This document shows positions 11,778 through 21,851 of a DNA stretch of 64,000 nt, one piece after another (the stretch's first letter is position 1; each line of letters starts with the position of its first letter). Under the pieces are notes generated by a model that saw only the letters and a list, made by a program, of their open reading frames with translations, did not search any database and was not told the origin of the DNA. Source of the stretch: Pseudophaeomoniella oleicola (Eukaryota; Ascomycota; Eurotiomycetes; Phaeomoniellales; Phaeomoniellaceae); assembly GCA_003868215.1 (NCBI GenBank), contig QWDQ01000065.1:62001-126000 (forward strand), read 5' to 3'. Both the position numbers and the translations under genes were made by a program.

Positions 11778-12890
11778 ATGGATACTGTTAGGAATTGGAT
11801 GTTGACTCGTCCACTGACTCGGGAGAGTGTCCCATCCTCTGCTGAGTACCATGCGCACCAACGCAGCACTATGCCGGAACGGAACGGTACGAGGCTACCA
11901 CCTATAATGAATATGTCATCCGTCCCGGCGCCGCCTCAGCATCTGCAGGTATCTCCCAACACCAGAACTGGAGACATTGCCACGCTTGCACGATTGTCAG
12001 AACGACGCGCATTTGCAGGCCCACGAGATACCGTCAATGACCTGACTGTTCCCTACGAGAAAGGCGCAACGCGACAAGACCCTCACGGGTACAGAGAGAA
12101 TCCATGGAGCTCAAGTGGCAGACCAGACTCCTATGGCGAATCTTCGGAGCCAGTCCCCCAAATGAGACCAGAGCCACAACACCAGAATGGGGCACAATCA
12201 CACATCCAATCAAGGCCACGTGCAGCACGTCCTCAGAGTTTGGGCGGGAGACCGCTCCCTGAAATTACAATTGAAGAGACTGATACCAGAGAACAGATTA
12301 GAACAAAGCAAAACACGCAGGCTGCGCGAAGATATCGCCAGAAAAATGTGAGAAGACTTGCGAGTCTTGAAGAAGAAGTCAACACACAACGCGAGCTTAT
12401 CTCATTTCTCACGCATCAATTGGACCATCCTAACGATGATGCCTCAGAAGCTCGTCGTGTTGTGGACACCCTCCGCCAGGCCAGAAGATCTCTCAAAAAC
12501 CAGCATTCCTACGTCTTCATGGAGTACGTGGTGAAAGTCTTGGGTGATACGGGGTACGTGCGCGTCGAGGATCTGAGAGCAAGGCTCGGGGAAAGAGGTG
12601 TAGATGTCAACGGACGTGTGGGCAACATGCTGGAGGACAGCATATTCTTGCAGCTCTGGGATGATTATTTGACTGCCGAATATACTACCAACGACGACAG
12701 CAACGTCAGCAGCAGTCAGGACAGCAGTACGGGCAACAGTACCGGTAACACCATGGGTAGCAGTAGCGAAGACAACAGCCCGAATGGTCCGAACGGCGTC
12801 ATGAGACCAAACCACGGTAACGATAACGATGGCCGCGGCCGCACCATTGCTGAAAGAAGGAGAATCGCCGTTGACGACCTTCTAGACTAG
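11778..12890 (+). CDS. bZIP transcription factor
   Basis: Single-exon frame of 370 residues. Residues about 172-215 form a bZIP: basic region KQNTQAARRYRQK (the N-x-x-A-A-R-x-x-R pattern that contacts DNA, as in Gcn4-like factors) followed by a zipper with Leu/Val at heptad spacing (LASLEEEV, then ELISFLTHQL). The N-terminal half is Pro/Ser/Arg-rich and disordered, the C-terminus is Asn/Ser-rich (a run of Ser-Ser-Thr-Gly-Asn near residue 320). A helical segment at about 230-290 may be a regulatory domain. The zipper is short. The target genes are unknown. The start at 11778 is the first Met in the frame. Confidence 0.8.
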   Translation: MDTVRNWMLTRPLTRESVPSSAEYHAHQRSTMPERNGTRLPPIMNMSSVPAPPQHLQVSPNTRTGDIATLARLSERRAFAGPRDTVNDLTVPYEKGATRQDPHGYRENPWSSSGRPDSYGESSEPVPQMRPEPQHQNGAQSHIQSRPRAARPQSLGGRPLPEITIEETDTREQIRTKQNTQAARRYRQKNVRRLASLEEEVNTQRELISFLTHQLDHPNDDASEARRVVDTLRQARRSLKNQHSYVFMEYVVKVLGDTGYVRVEDLRARLGERGVDVNGRVGNMLEDSIFLQLWDDYLTAEYTTNDDSNVSSSQDSSTGNSTGNTMGSSSEDNSPNGPNGVMRPNHGNDNDGRGRTIAERRRIAVDDLLD

Positions 12891-13774
12891 CATTCAAACT
12901 CTTGTTAATCCCTGCTGCTGCTGCATTACTTTAGCGGCCTCTCTCATCTGCCCACCCAGACCAGTTCACTCATGGATCCAGGCCGCACGAATACTTTTGC
13001 AGTCTCAGTAGTCAGTCAGTCGGTCAGTCAGTCGGTCAGTCAGTCGGTCCTTCCGTCGGTCCAACACAGTCATTTCAGAAATTCATAGAAGCGATCGACC
13101 CCATTTCGCGTGCCAGTTCCCCCCTATCTACCTATACATCCGCAGGACTCGACCGACCAGGGCTTCAGGACGAAAAGCCAGCCGACAGAAATTATTAGTA
13201 TTATCATTTTGCGCGAAGAGAGGAAAAAATAAAGCAAAACTGGTACACAGGGTCTGGTCGAATCCAAAGAGGGAAAACAACAACCAAACCAAAAAAAAAA
13301 AAGGTGTATTCATTTTGGCATCCAGAGAGAGAAAAGAAATTGTCGTTGGGGGGCTTTTTTGGGTGTTAAGGACGTATTGGTGTGTGTATGTACTTCTTCA
13401 GACGGGACCGGAATTAAGAATGGATAATGGAACAGAACGAAGAATGGAAAATGGAATGGAATAGAATAGAATAGAATTAGAGCATAGCAGTACAACAGGA
13501 TATGACAGAGCAGAGCAGATAGCTAGGTACGATTGATCAGAAATTTTCCATATTAAATTGTTGTCATTTCCTAGCGCTCCTAACGAATGAGATGAGGGAC
13601 ATGGGTGATCAGAGGACGGACAGATAGACGAACACAAAGAGAGAGAGAGAGAGATAGAGAGAGGGAGGGGAAAAGAGAAAACCAATCTCTCTCGATCCAT
13701 ATCAAGGTTTACCTACCTACCTACCTATCTCTAATATAGCAAATAAACAAGAAACCCCCAAACCAAAAAGAATT
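12891..13774. other. Convergent 3' spacer with simple repeats
   Basis: Lies between the ends of the bZIP gene and the minus-strand secreted-protein gene. It contains a 12-base tandem repeat at 13011-13048, an A run near 13290, a GAGA tract near 13640 and a CCTA repeat near 13711-13727. No gene seen. Confidence 0.6.
13011..13048 (+). repeat. 12-base tandem repeat, three copies
   Basis: Unit GTCAGTCAGTCG repeated three times with little divergence, in the spacer after the bZIP stop codon; probably a slippage microsatellite. Confidence 0.85.
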
Positions 13775-16009
13775 TCATAATCTAGCACGATTCATATCCT
13801 GCACCTTGACACATCTAGGTTCCCACAACCCTTCTTCGAGATCCCACCAGAAGCGATTTTCCGGGCCCATCGGTGGCAGATTGTCCATGCCGCCGTGGCC
13901 GGTTGAGGAGTTTCTTCGTGGGCGGTGCGGTGGGGAGGAGTCGTCGTCGTCGGGGTAGCCGTAGCGATAGCCATAGCCTGGGCCATAATAGCCTGGACGT
14001 CCTCCGTAGCCAGGGTGTTTGGTGCGATTGGAGTGTTCCCACGGTGGGTGGAAGTCTCCGGTGCGGTTGGACGGGACGGGGGCAAACATCGGAGATAAAG
14101 GCCACATCGGGATATGGCAGACTTCGTCCCAGCTGCAGGGTAGGCTGCACGTGGTCAGGAAAGGGGTCCATCCTAAGTAGGCAAGGAGAAGGGTGATGGT
14201 GGAACTCCAGGTTGCGATTTCCGCAGAAAATGACGGAAGAGCCGGTAGTGTTGGAGATGAAGGCAGCGTGTTGAAGTAGGTGAACCAGATACGTTCAATG
14301 GAGAAGCCGATGTCTATTATCGTTGAGCATATTGCGGAGAGAACTTCTTCGGTGGACGTGAGAAGAAGTCGCTCCGAAGGGTTGAGAGTGATATCTTGAT
14401 CTGCGGCTAGGAGGCGGGTATAGTGGTATTGGCAGCGGGAGAATGTGGTTTTTCCAAGACTGGAGTCAAGAGACCATGTCTCGTTAAGCCAGGAGTTGTA
14501 TGCATCAGAACCTTCGGGGATAGTAGTCTCCGGATATTCGAAGTAGGGAAGAAGGAAAGCATGGGAGCGTATGCGAGCAGCAAACATAAAGCGCTCAATG
14601 TCCGGGTAATCCCCCCCAGCATCTACAAGGTCATCGTAGATTTTCAGAAAAGTCAACAGTTCCTTCAAAGGGCTGGAGTATCGTTGAACGATTTCATTCG
14701 TGAGAGATGACCAATCCAGGCCAGTACACTCTGCTTCCGTCTGGTTGAGATTCAGCAACGCTTCCCTCGCATCTTCGTTCATTGACTGGGCTTCTCGAGG
14801 GTCAATCGTCCACAGATTGTGGTTCCGCCGTCGACTCTCGAGTTGTCGTAAAGCGATAGTCTTTGTGCCGTTTGATCCGGGTCCCCTCCAGTAGCCATCG
14901 TTCGTCAAATTCAGATATTTTCGTTCGAAGGACGCAACAGGTACAGCCCTGCTGACAAACTTGGGATTGTAGTAACTAAGAAAGCCACATAGAAGAGGTT
15001 TGACTCGTGTCTCGCCTTTCCCTTGACCTGATCCTGTACTGCCATATTGCCATGTAGCGCTCCTGAACCATTCCCAGCCTGCAGCATAGAGAAAGGGCTC
15101 CCGGAGTTGGACATCTCGCCAGTTGACAGGAAGAGTAAACTGAGGTGGTGCAGAAGCAGTCGGACCACCATCCGACGAGGTCGTAGTTGGTAACGGGAAT
15201 AGTGATTGAGTTGCAACTTCGTCGTGGATCTCCTCGAGATTTCTTGAAGGTACATTTTCAGACTTCTTGCTAGAGTTCCTCATCTGCGGCAGCAATGGCG
15301 CCGTCACATTGAGGCTGTGCATCAATTTTAGACTAGGACTTGAGAAGTTGCACCACATCATCTCAAACCCAGCATTCATTCTTATGATGCCTTCTACGCC
15401 CCAACCAGGTCCACCGAAGCCATGCGTTCTAGCCCAGTCACATAGACCTCTCGCCCGGCCATACTCGTCGCCTAAAAACCTCCACCCGTCACCTCCTGGA
15501 CCCGTAGTATTCCCGTACAAAAACACCATCTGCGCGTCCATTGTCCCACCTCCCATCAGCGCAGCAGACTGACCATCAAAGTACAGGCATCGTATAGGAC
15601 GGGTGGTCTGATATGTCAGCATGTGAGAGTCTCTTGTATTTCCCATTATCGCATATGCCATTTCGATATCGAAAGCCAGGAATTCTGGACTCGGAGGTAA
15701 GTCATCGCCAGGGCGGCCGTGGTAGAACAGTGTATAGGCGGGTATCTCGCATGGCACGATGCTGTGACCGCTGGGATTGAAAGTATTGGGCCATTGCTGG
15801 AAGAGCGAATGTACAGACAAGAATATATGTGGTGCAGGAGAGGAGAAGTTGAATCGGATCTCATGTCCTGGCACAAGCCTGTCATCCGATTGCAGTACTA
15901 GCTGTTGAGGTAAGCGCAAGCAAGTTATGGTACAGAGAATGCAGAACAGGAACAAGAATGAAAGGCCCCTTGGCCTGTGCAATATCATGATAACTGCATT
16001 ATCGGTCAT
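13775..16009 (-). CDS. Secreted or membrane-tethered protein of unknown family
   Basis: Continuous frame of 744 residues on the minus strand. A hydrophobic N-terminal segment at about residues 14-31 (LSFLFLFCILCTITC) is a signal peptide or anchor. The body has about ten N-glycosylation sequons (such as FNFSSP, YGNTTG, WCNFSS, LNVTAP), scattered Cys and many Trp/Tyr, so it looks like an extracellular glycoprotein. The C-terminal 100 residues carry a Gly/Tyr/Pro-rich stretch (GYGGRPGYYGPGYGYRYGYP), an Asp run and a His/Pro/Arg segment, then a conserved-looking end (NRFWWDLEEGLWEPRCVKVQ). I recognise no catalytic motif. It resembles fungal proteins annotated only as hypothetical. The second Met (residue 8) is an alternative start. 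Confidence 0.75.
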   Translation of the reverse strand: MTDNAVIMILHRPRGLSFLFLFCILCTITCLRLPQQLVLQSDDRLVPGHEIRFNFSSPAPHIFLSVHSLFQQWPNTFNPSGHSIVPCEIPAYTLFYHGRPGDDLPPSPEFLAFDIEMAYAIMGNTRDSHMLTYQTTRPIRCLYFDGQSAALMGGGTMDAQMVFLYGNTTGPGGDGWRFLGDEYGRARGLCDWARTHGFGGPGWGVEGIIRMNAGFEMMWCNFSSPSLKLMHSLNVTAPLLPQMRNSSKKSENVPSRNLEEIHDEVATQSLFPLPTTTSSDGGPTASAPPQFTLPVNWRDVQLREPFLYAAGWEWFRSATWQYGSTGSGQGKGETRVKPLLCGFLSYYNPKFVSRAVPVASFERKYLNLTNDGYWRGPGSNGTKTIALRQLESRRRNHNLWTIDPREAQSMNEDAREALLNLNQTEAECTGLDWSSLTNEIVQRYSSPLKELLTFLKIYDDLVDAGGDYPDIERFMFAARIRSHAFLLPYFEYPETTIPEGSDAYNSWLNETWSLDSSLGKTTFSRCQYHYTRLLAADQDITLNPSERLLLTSTEEVLSAICSTIIDIGFSIERIWFTYFNTLPSSPTLPALPSFSAEIATWSSTITLLLAYLGWTPFLTTCSLPCSWDEVCHIPMWPLSPMFAPVPSNRTGDFHPPWEHSNRTKHPGYGGRPGYYGPGYGYRYGYPDDDDSSPPHRPRRNSSTGHGGMDNLPPMGPENRFWWDLEEGLWEPRCVKVQDMNRARL

Positions 16010-16661
16010 CCAAAAGACGAAAGAAGAGACAAAATGAAAGTATCGACGGCTGATGTCGATGAAGTAATTGAGCTACCGTCCTTATCGCTGATGATCTCGC
16101 GGTGGAAATGACGCGTTATCACGATTACATCGTCTGCGTCATAGATAAAGGACACAACTTCATATCTGCGTCCAAACCGGCAGCATGGCAAGTATGAGAA
16201 GTGGAAAAGAAACATTGTCTTCTGCGATAGCTATATGAAGGAAATGAAAGCTAACATATTTTTTGATTGTTGGCTGTGAGATGAAGTTGCCAGTTGAGAC
16301 GCAGCCCTATGAATCGAGATAAAGCCGAACGGATTGCTGAATTGATCTCCTCCATTCTCATCTTGAACTATATGGCTCGCCTCGAGTACCAACAATCTTC
16401 GGCTAATTGTCTCTTGTCGACGTTACATGATGCTATCTTATACACACTGCATTTAATGCCCTAACTTCCTCATACCGGTGGCTAACGCTCTAGCAAATTT
16501 CTAAGAGCATGGCAGTTCGTGTCGGATGCCCTACTTCTTCCAAGTCCATTGATTGCGATTTGGAACTCCAGGCATTAGCTCTTGCGTCTGGCCAGCCGAC
16601 ACAGTGTTTAGGGTCCAGAATCTCAATGCCATGAGCCATGATATGCAAGTTACACCCTTTA
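16010..16661. other. Spacer upstream of the secreted protein
   Basis: Probably promoter of the minus-strand gene ending at 13775, and beyond it the 3' side of a small Cys-rich frame. No other coding signal. Confidence 0.45.
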
Positions 16662-16865
16662 TCAGCGGCTTCGAGGAAAGCAGGAGGGGCACGTATACCC
16701 ATAGACATTTTGAGAAGGCACAACTTCCTGAACAACAGATTTGCACACCTCCCCTGGTCCATGTACCCTAGAACAGCCACTGCCAGGTGCTTTCGGGCAC
16801 CTCTCTGTAAAGATGACGCAGGAATGACCGCAGGGGCCATATGTTTGACTGGTGATCCAACACAT
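16662..16865 (-). CDS. Small Cys/His-rich protein, possible zinc binder
   Basis: A 67-residue frame starting MCWITSQTYGPCGHSC and ending YTCPSCFPRSR. Eight Cys and several His are spaced like a compact zinc fold: C-G-H-S-C, then single Cys, and a terminal C-P-x-C-type pair (CPSC). Short fungal proteins with an N-terminal MC-W-I and a C-G-H motif and a terminal CxxC are common in Pezizomycotina genomes, with no known function. The frame is open upstream to a Met at 16910, but the Met at 16865 gives the cleaner start. No intron needed. It sits alone in a long spacer, so I keep the call cautious; it could be a chance frame, but the Cys pattern argues against that. Confidence 0.45.
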   Translation of the reverse strand: MCWITSQTYGPCGHSCVIFTERCPKAPGSGCSRVHGPGEVCKSVVQEVVPSQNVYGYTCPSCFPRSR

Positions 16866-19286
16866 CGTCAAGGTCTTCCCCTCGGCACTTGAACAGTAGC
16901 GATAAAGCAATGATGTGATGTATGGACCAGAAGGTTTTCGGTAAGGCAGGATGGCAGAAAAGATGTTGAGTATGGTATTGAAAGATCTGGGGAGTCAGAG
17001 GACAACAGAAAGACGTGGGAAAGGTTGAGTGGCCATATATCCTCACAACTACGGCGTGAGTGAAGGATGGCGCGCAGGCTTCATTATCAAAATCAGGAAT
17101 AGTCATCACTTGGTATGAGACTCATACATCCCAAGAGACCAATTTTCTCAGCACAGTCATTGTTGGCGACCTCACAGGTCAAGGTTGGCAGACAAAGACT
17201 CGACAAAGAAGGATGAAAGCAATACCTAGCAGAAATAGGTAAACATAGCAACTTAACCCTTTGTTTATGAGCCTTCTACCTGGATCGGGTAGAAGAATCC
17301 AATGCCCTTTCAACGAGAGATCGCTTTGGCATGAAATGATAAATGACAATGAACAGAGCCGAAGCACCTTTGAACCGACTTTGGTGCTTTGACTTCGCAG
17401 AACGTACATTTGACCCAAGTTCCAAGACAATTACTAGCATTCGGGATTTCCATTGTCTTAGCCTGGGAGAGTTTCCGCTTTCTGGACATTTTGAAAGCGA
17501 TCAATAGTCTCAGGAGGGACACATGGCTTGAGACACCGTCGCTCAGTCTGGCAGAGGCATGAATCAGTATTGGCAACGGCACCATGCTCCCGAATGCTCT
17601 GTCAAGCCGCAGAAACCGAAACCGGGGGATGTAGCTCATACTGAGATCCTCTTCGGGCCGATCCATCTGGAGAAGTATGAGATAAGGTACCTGGGTACCT
17701 ACATAGGATGTGTGTGAGATCTCCGGGGACTGACTGACGCAATTAGATGATATGAGTGTGCTATGTTCCTTCGACAACTATGCTGCATTGCACACTTATA
17801 CTACGTACCCAAGTACCAAGTAATTGCTCCATGGCCGAAGGTGTCTATACCCAGGCCACATATGACAGATCATGAAGCCAGCATCCTAGCAGAACCCTTT
17901 AGACGGATGGGGAACATCGATCTCATTGGCGGGCAAGTTTTCTATCGACCTTCGATTTGTATCGTAGTAGTTGTACCTTGTAGCTCTTCGCTGATCAGTC
18001 TCAAGCCAGAATCGGAAGGTGGCCAGAGTCTTATTGATCACTTGATCCCGCCTCTCGCCTCTCACCCATCGCCTCTCGCTACGAACCTAGGTAGCGAGTA
18101 GGTAGTTATGTAGTGGGAATTGGGAATTGAGAATTGGAATGAGCGTTATCATGGTCCACCCCCAACCGCTATCGAGCGGAAAGGAAAGTCTTATCATGCC
18201 AACGGCCAACGGCCAACGGCTCAACTCTTCCAAGTGAATTGTTATTAGTATAAGTGCCAAGCATCTACGAGATTTAAGCATATCGAGACCAATGTTAACG
18301 ACTTCATCTCCGTCGCTCAACCTCGTGGTTCATTGCTCGAGAAATACGTCCACCAACAGTGCCATGCATTTCACCGACTGCAGCATCATTGCTGTCATGA
18401 TTTGCACTCGTGATAATGACGCATCGACTCAGTCCCGAAGACATATCTACTTAGTGTATCGTTAGTCGACTTGACCCCTGGACAAAGTGGCCAATCGAAA
18501 TCTTTACTTGTTTATCCTATCACACGGATATCTAACGTCCCCTGTCTTCTTCTCGTGCTATCCTCGATCTTCCTCTTCATTGACGCACTAAACTAACTTA
18601 GCACCTGGATTGATATATTCAACAAGCTTTCAACCATGCCTTTTCGATGGATCCTCACGCGCGGCATCTTGCTTTTGGACACACAACATTTCATCCAGTC
18701 ATGGCCTTCACAGCATACATCGCAGAGCGCCGGTCATGGTCCTTATCTTCCGCCATGCCGTCTCTGTCGCTCACGCAAACCCATGTGTTGCCGAGTCGCT
18801 TCTCGCCCGCTCGCCAGTATTCTTGTCCCCATTCGGAAGGTTTGGGAGATGGCATATATACAAATCCAGATGTGACCTCCCCGGTGGACTGTGATCTCCA
18901 CGCTGCTTGCCCGCATTGGCCTCTTAGACCTAGCAGACTTCTTCGTTATCTTCTCGGTTCGATCTAACATTCGGGTTCAATATGGCCGATTAGACCAACT
19001 TCTAGCCCATCTCTAGACCGACGAACACAGGAACAGAGATCAGCACGCCGTGATGATGTGCAGTTGCCTCATTTGGACCAGTTCGTATGGTAACTGCAGG
19101 AAGTAGCTCAAAGATTGCGGAGTACTCACTCAATAGTTCAAAAGCTAGGAGTACTACTCTCGGTTCTTTTGAGAGACGCCATGAAATGGATCGAAGAGAT
19201 CGATAAGCAGAGCTTCATAAAGAGGTCTTTTGCCCCAGGTATTTTACTGCAGTTTTATAAGTTTTGCTATCTCCCTTCGCGTCGAA
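16866..19286. other. Long spacer, no intact gene
   Basis: About 2.4 kb with only short frames. A minus-strand 155-codon frame (17310-17777) ends in a Cys/His-rich stretch (WVKCTFCEVKAPKSVQRC) and cannot be excluded as a small gene. On the plus strand, 18756-18791 encodes PCRLCRSRKPMCC, the first half of a Zn2Cys6 motif, without an intact second half. Simple repeats include CGCCTCTC near 18048 and GGCCAAC near 18200. Confidence 0.4.
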
Positions 19287-21427
19287 ATGCGTGCCTTCCT
19301 TCTTCTCGCCGCCAGCTTCATAGCCGGTGCCCTGGCATCACCTACGGGGCACCATGTACGTCATGAGAAGCGCTCCAAGACGCCTACTGGATGGTTCAAG
19401 AGTCGCAGGATGGAAAAACATGAGATTCTACCCGTCAAGATTGCGTTGAGCCAGACCAATCTGCACCAAATGGACGAGTTCTTAATGGACGTATCTCACC
19501 CATCGTCAGAGAACTACGGAAAGCATTGGGATAATGCCAAGATTGCAGAGACCTTTGCTCCGCAAAAGGAGACGGTCGATGCTGTCATCAATTGGCTTTC
19601 CAGCTCTGGGATATCTGCTGATCGTATCTCTCGCTCACAAAGCCTCGGCTGGCTCCACTTCAATGCCACCGTTGATGAGACAGAGGAGCTTCTGAAGACG
19701 GAGTACCACGTATACCGACACTTGTCAGGTGTACCACATGTAGCATGTACTGAGTACCATCTGCCCGCCCACATCCAGGAACACGTCGATTTCATTACCC
19801 CAACAGTCCACTTCGATAAGCAGGTCGAACGTGATCCGAAAAACATCCAGCAGAAACGCAGAGCGCTCAAGCGGGAAGCTCTTGAGAAACGGGAAGCTGA
19901 TCTTTCGGCGCGAGCTGCCAGCTCCACCGCAGCGGTTGGCACTCCGGTCGAAACCGGCGCAGCTCAAAAGGTCGGACAGCCAGGACCTGGGACAGGTCCT
20001 AAGCAAGGTGGTATTATCGGCAAAATCGAGGCGGAACTTGCCAACTGTGATGAATATATCACCCCAGACTGCTTGAGAGCACTATATCTGATTCCAGAAA
20101 ATTTCCTGACCGCTGGCGGCAATAGCTATGGTATCGTTGAATATACTCCCCAGGCCTACCGACCGGCAGACCTCGATATGTTTTTTGCCAACTACTCACG
20201 AAGGCTTATCGGTCAACGCCCCATCTTCGATGGCATTGATGGTGGCTTCCTTCAGAACTCAACTGTAAACTTCGATGAGAACGGTGAATCTGACCTTGAC
20301 CTCGAGTACGCCATGACGCTCGTATATCCTCAGAGAGTGACCCTTTACCAGGTTGGCGATATTACTGGCGAGGAATCGTTCAATACTTTCCTAGACGCTC
20401 TCGACGCCAGTTACTGCACTTTCGAAGGAGGTGATGACCCAAGTCAAGATCCAACCTACCCTGTTGCACCTTATGGCTATCAAGGTCCCAATCAATGCGG
20501 AGGTTTCGCTATTACCAAAGTCATTTCCACATCCTACGGCTTCAACGAAGCTGACCTGACACCGTTTTACGAAGAACGCCAGTGCCAGGAATACGCCAAA
20601 CTCGGCCTAATGGGCACGACCATCCTCTACGCATCAGGAGACGACGGTGTCGCTGGCTTCGGTGACACATGCCTCGACCCAGATACTAGAGAATACAACA
20701 ACGGCACATACGGTATTTTCAACCCCTCCTTCCCGAGTGGCTGTCCATACGTCACCTCCGTCGGTGCCACCCAGATTGTCCCAGGTGCCTCTGTGACCGC
20801 CCCCGAGGAAGCCTCGGAAACAGTCATCTACTCCGGCGGTGGGTTTTCTAATGTGTTCCCCCTACCCGCCTACCAAGCCTCGGCCGTCAACGCCTGGTAC
20901 GCAGAACACCCCCCGCCATACGGCGCGGAGCGCTTCAACAACTCACGCCAAGTCCGCGGCTTCCCGGACGTCGCGGCCAACGGCGCCAACTACGTCATCG
21001 CCATCGACGGCGAGTTCGAACTCGTCTTCGGCACATCGGCATCGTCGCCGACCTTTGGCAGCGTCATCACCTTGATCAACCAGGAACGCATGTTGGTCGG
21101 GAAGGGCTCCGTCGGCTTCTTAAATCCGACCCTGTACGAGCACCCGTACGTCCTGAACGACATCTATCAGGGCAACAACCCCGGCTGCGGCACTGATGGC
21201 TTCGAGGCCGTGAGGGGATGGGATCCTGTCACAGGTAAGAAATTGATTCGTTTATAGCTGCAGATTGTCTCCTTTGCCTTTCTTGTCTTTCCTTTTCTTT
21301 CCCCAACCACCAGTCCCACCTTCTCCCTCCTCCAAATCTTTCAAGAATCGTACTAACATCTCGGCCTTCAGGTCTCGGAACGCCCAACTTCGTCAAAATG
21401 TCTGCGCTGTTCCTTACCTTACCATAG
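19287..21427 (+). CDS. Secreted sedolisin (S53) tripeptidyl-peptidase-like protease
   Basis: Acid serine-carboxyl peptidase, secreted. Two exons: 19287-21234 and 21372-21427, joined by a GT-AG intron that restores the C-terminus GWDPVTGLGTPNF with the calcium-site Asp. The start at 19287 gives a clean signal peptide (MRAFLLLAASFIAGALA); an upstream in-frame Met at 19230 would bury it. After a propeptide of about 180 residues of the Pro-kumamolisin type (LPVKIALSQTNLHQMDEFL), a dibasic-rich linker precedes the mature enzyme. Catalytic elements: Glu and Asp in ENGESDLDLEYAM (about residue 335), the oxyanion Asp in YASGDDGVAGFG (about 452), and the nucleophile Ser in FGTSASSPTFGSV (about 585). 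Length (667 residues) is typical. Codon use becomes much richer in C-ending codons after about 20840. Confidence 0.93.
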
Positions 21428-21502
21428 TAACAACAAAGGTCTAATCGGAGGGGCGTGGCCCGTGGTTGCTTGAATTTACACTTGAGAGCAGCACGCCCAA
21501 GG

Positions 21503-21542
<40 letters not shown>

Positions 21543-21851
21543 CGATGGCAAATTTACGAAGAGATGAATTGAGAGACGTGGATGAATATATGTTTTCTGT
21601 GAGGATGACAGCAACAGAGATGTCTTTATATAAAAAAAACATGACATTGGTAGTACCACAAGGTTATTCATCCTTCCATCTCATCGATTAAGATCCGTAA
21701 AATTCGAGGGTGGCTTGCCTTGCCTTTCTTTTCCCTATTCTCATACATTTTGCCTCACTTCATAAACGGATTCATGGTAAGATATATATTATCTACCTAG
21801 GTAGGTAACTCCTTATTTTCGGCTCGCTCTCTCTCTCGTGATGTGTGTCTC
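21428..21851. other. Convergent spacer with TA microsatellite
   Basis: 3' ends of the sedolisin and ORC3 genes. Contains a TA dinucleotide tract near 21506-21538 and the 12-base palindrome CTACCTAGGTAG at 21793-21804. Confidence 0.7.
21506..21538. repeat. TA dinucleotide microsatellite
   Basis: About 16 uninterrupted TA units directly after the sedolisin gene. Confidence 0.9.

Noticed and set aside
14911-15255. Other-frame readings across the 744-residue secreted protein gene
   Set aside because: Shadows of the long frame with no separate coding character.
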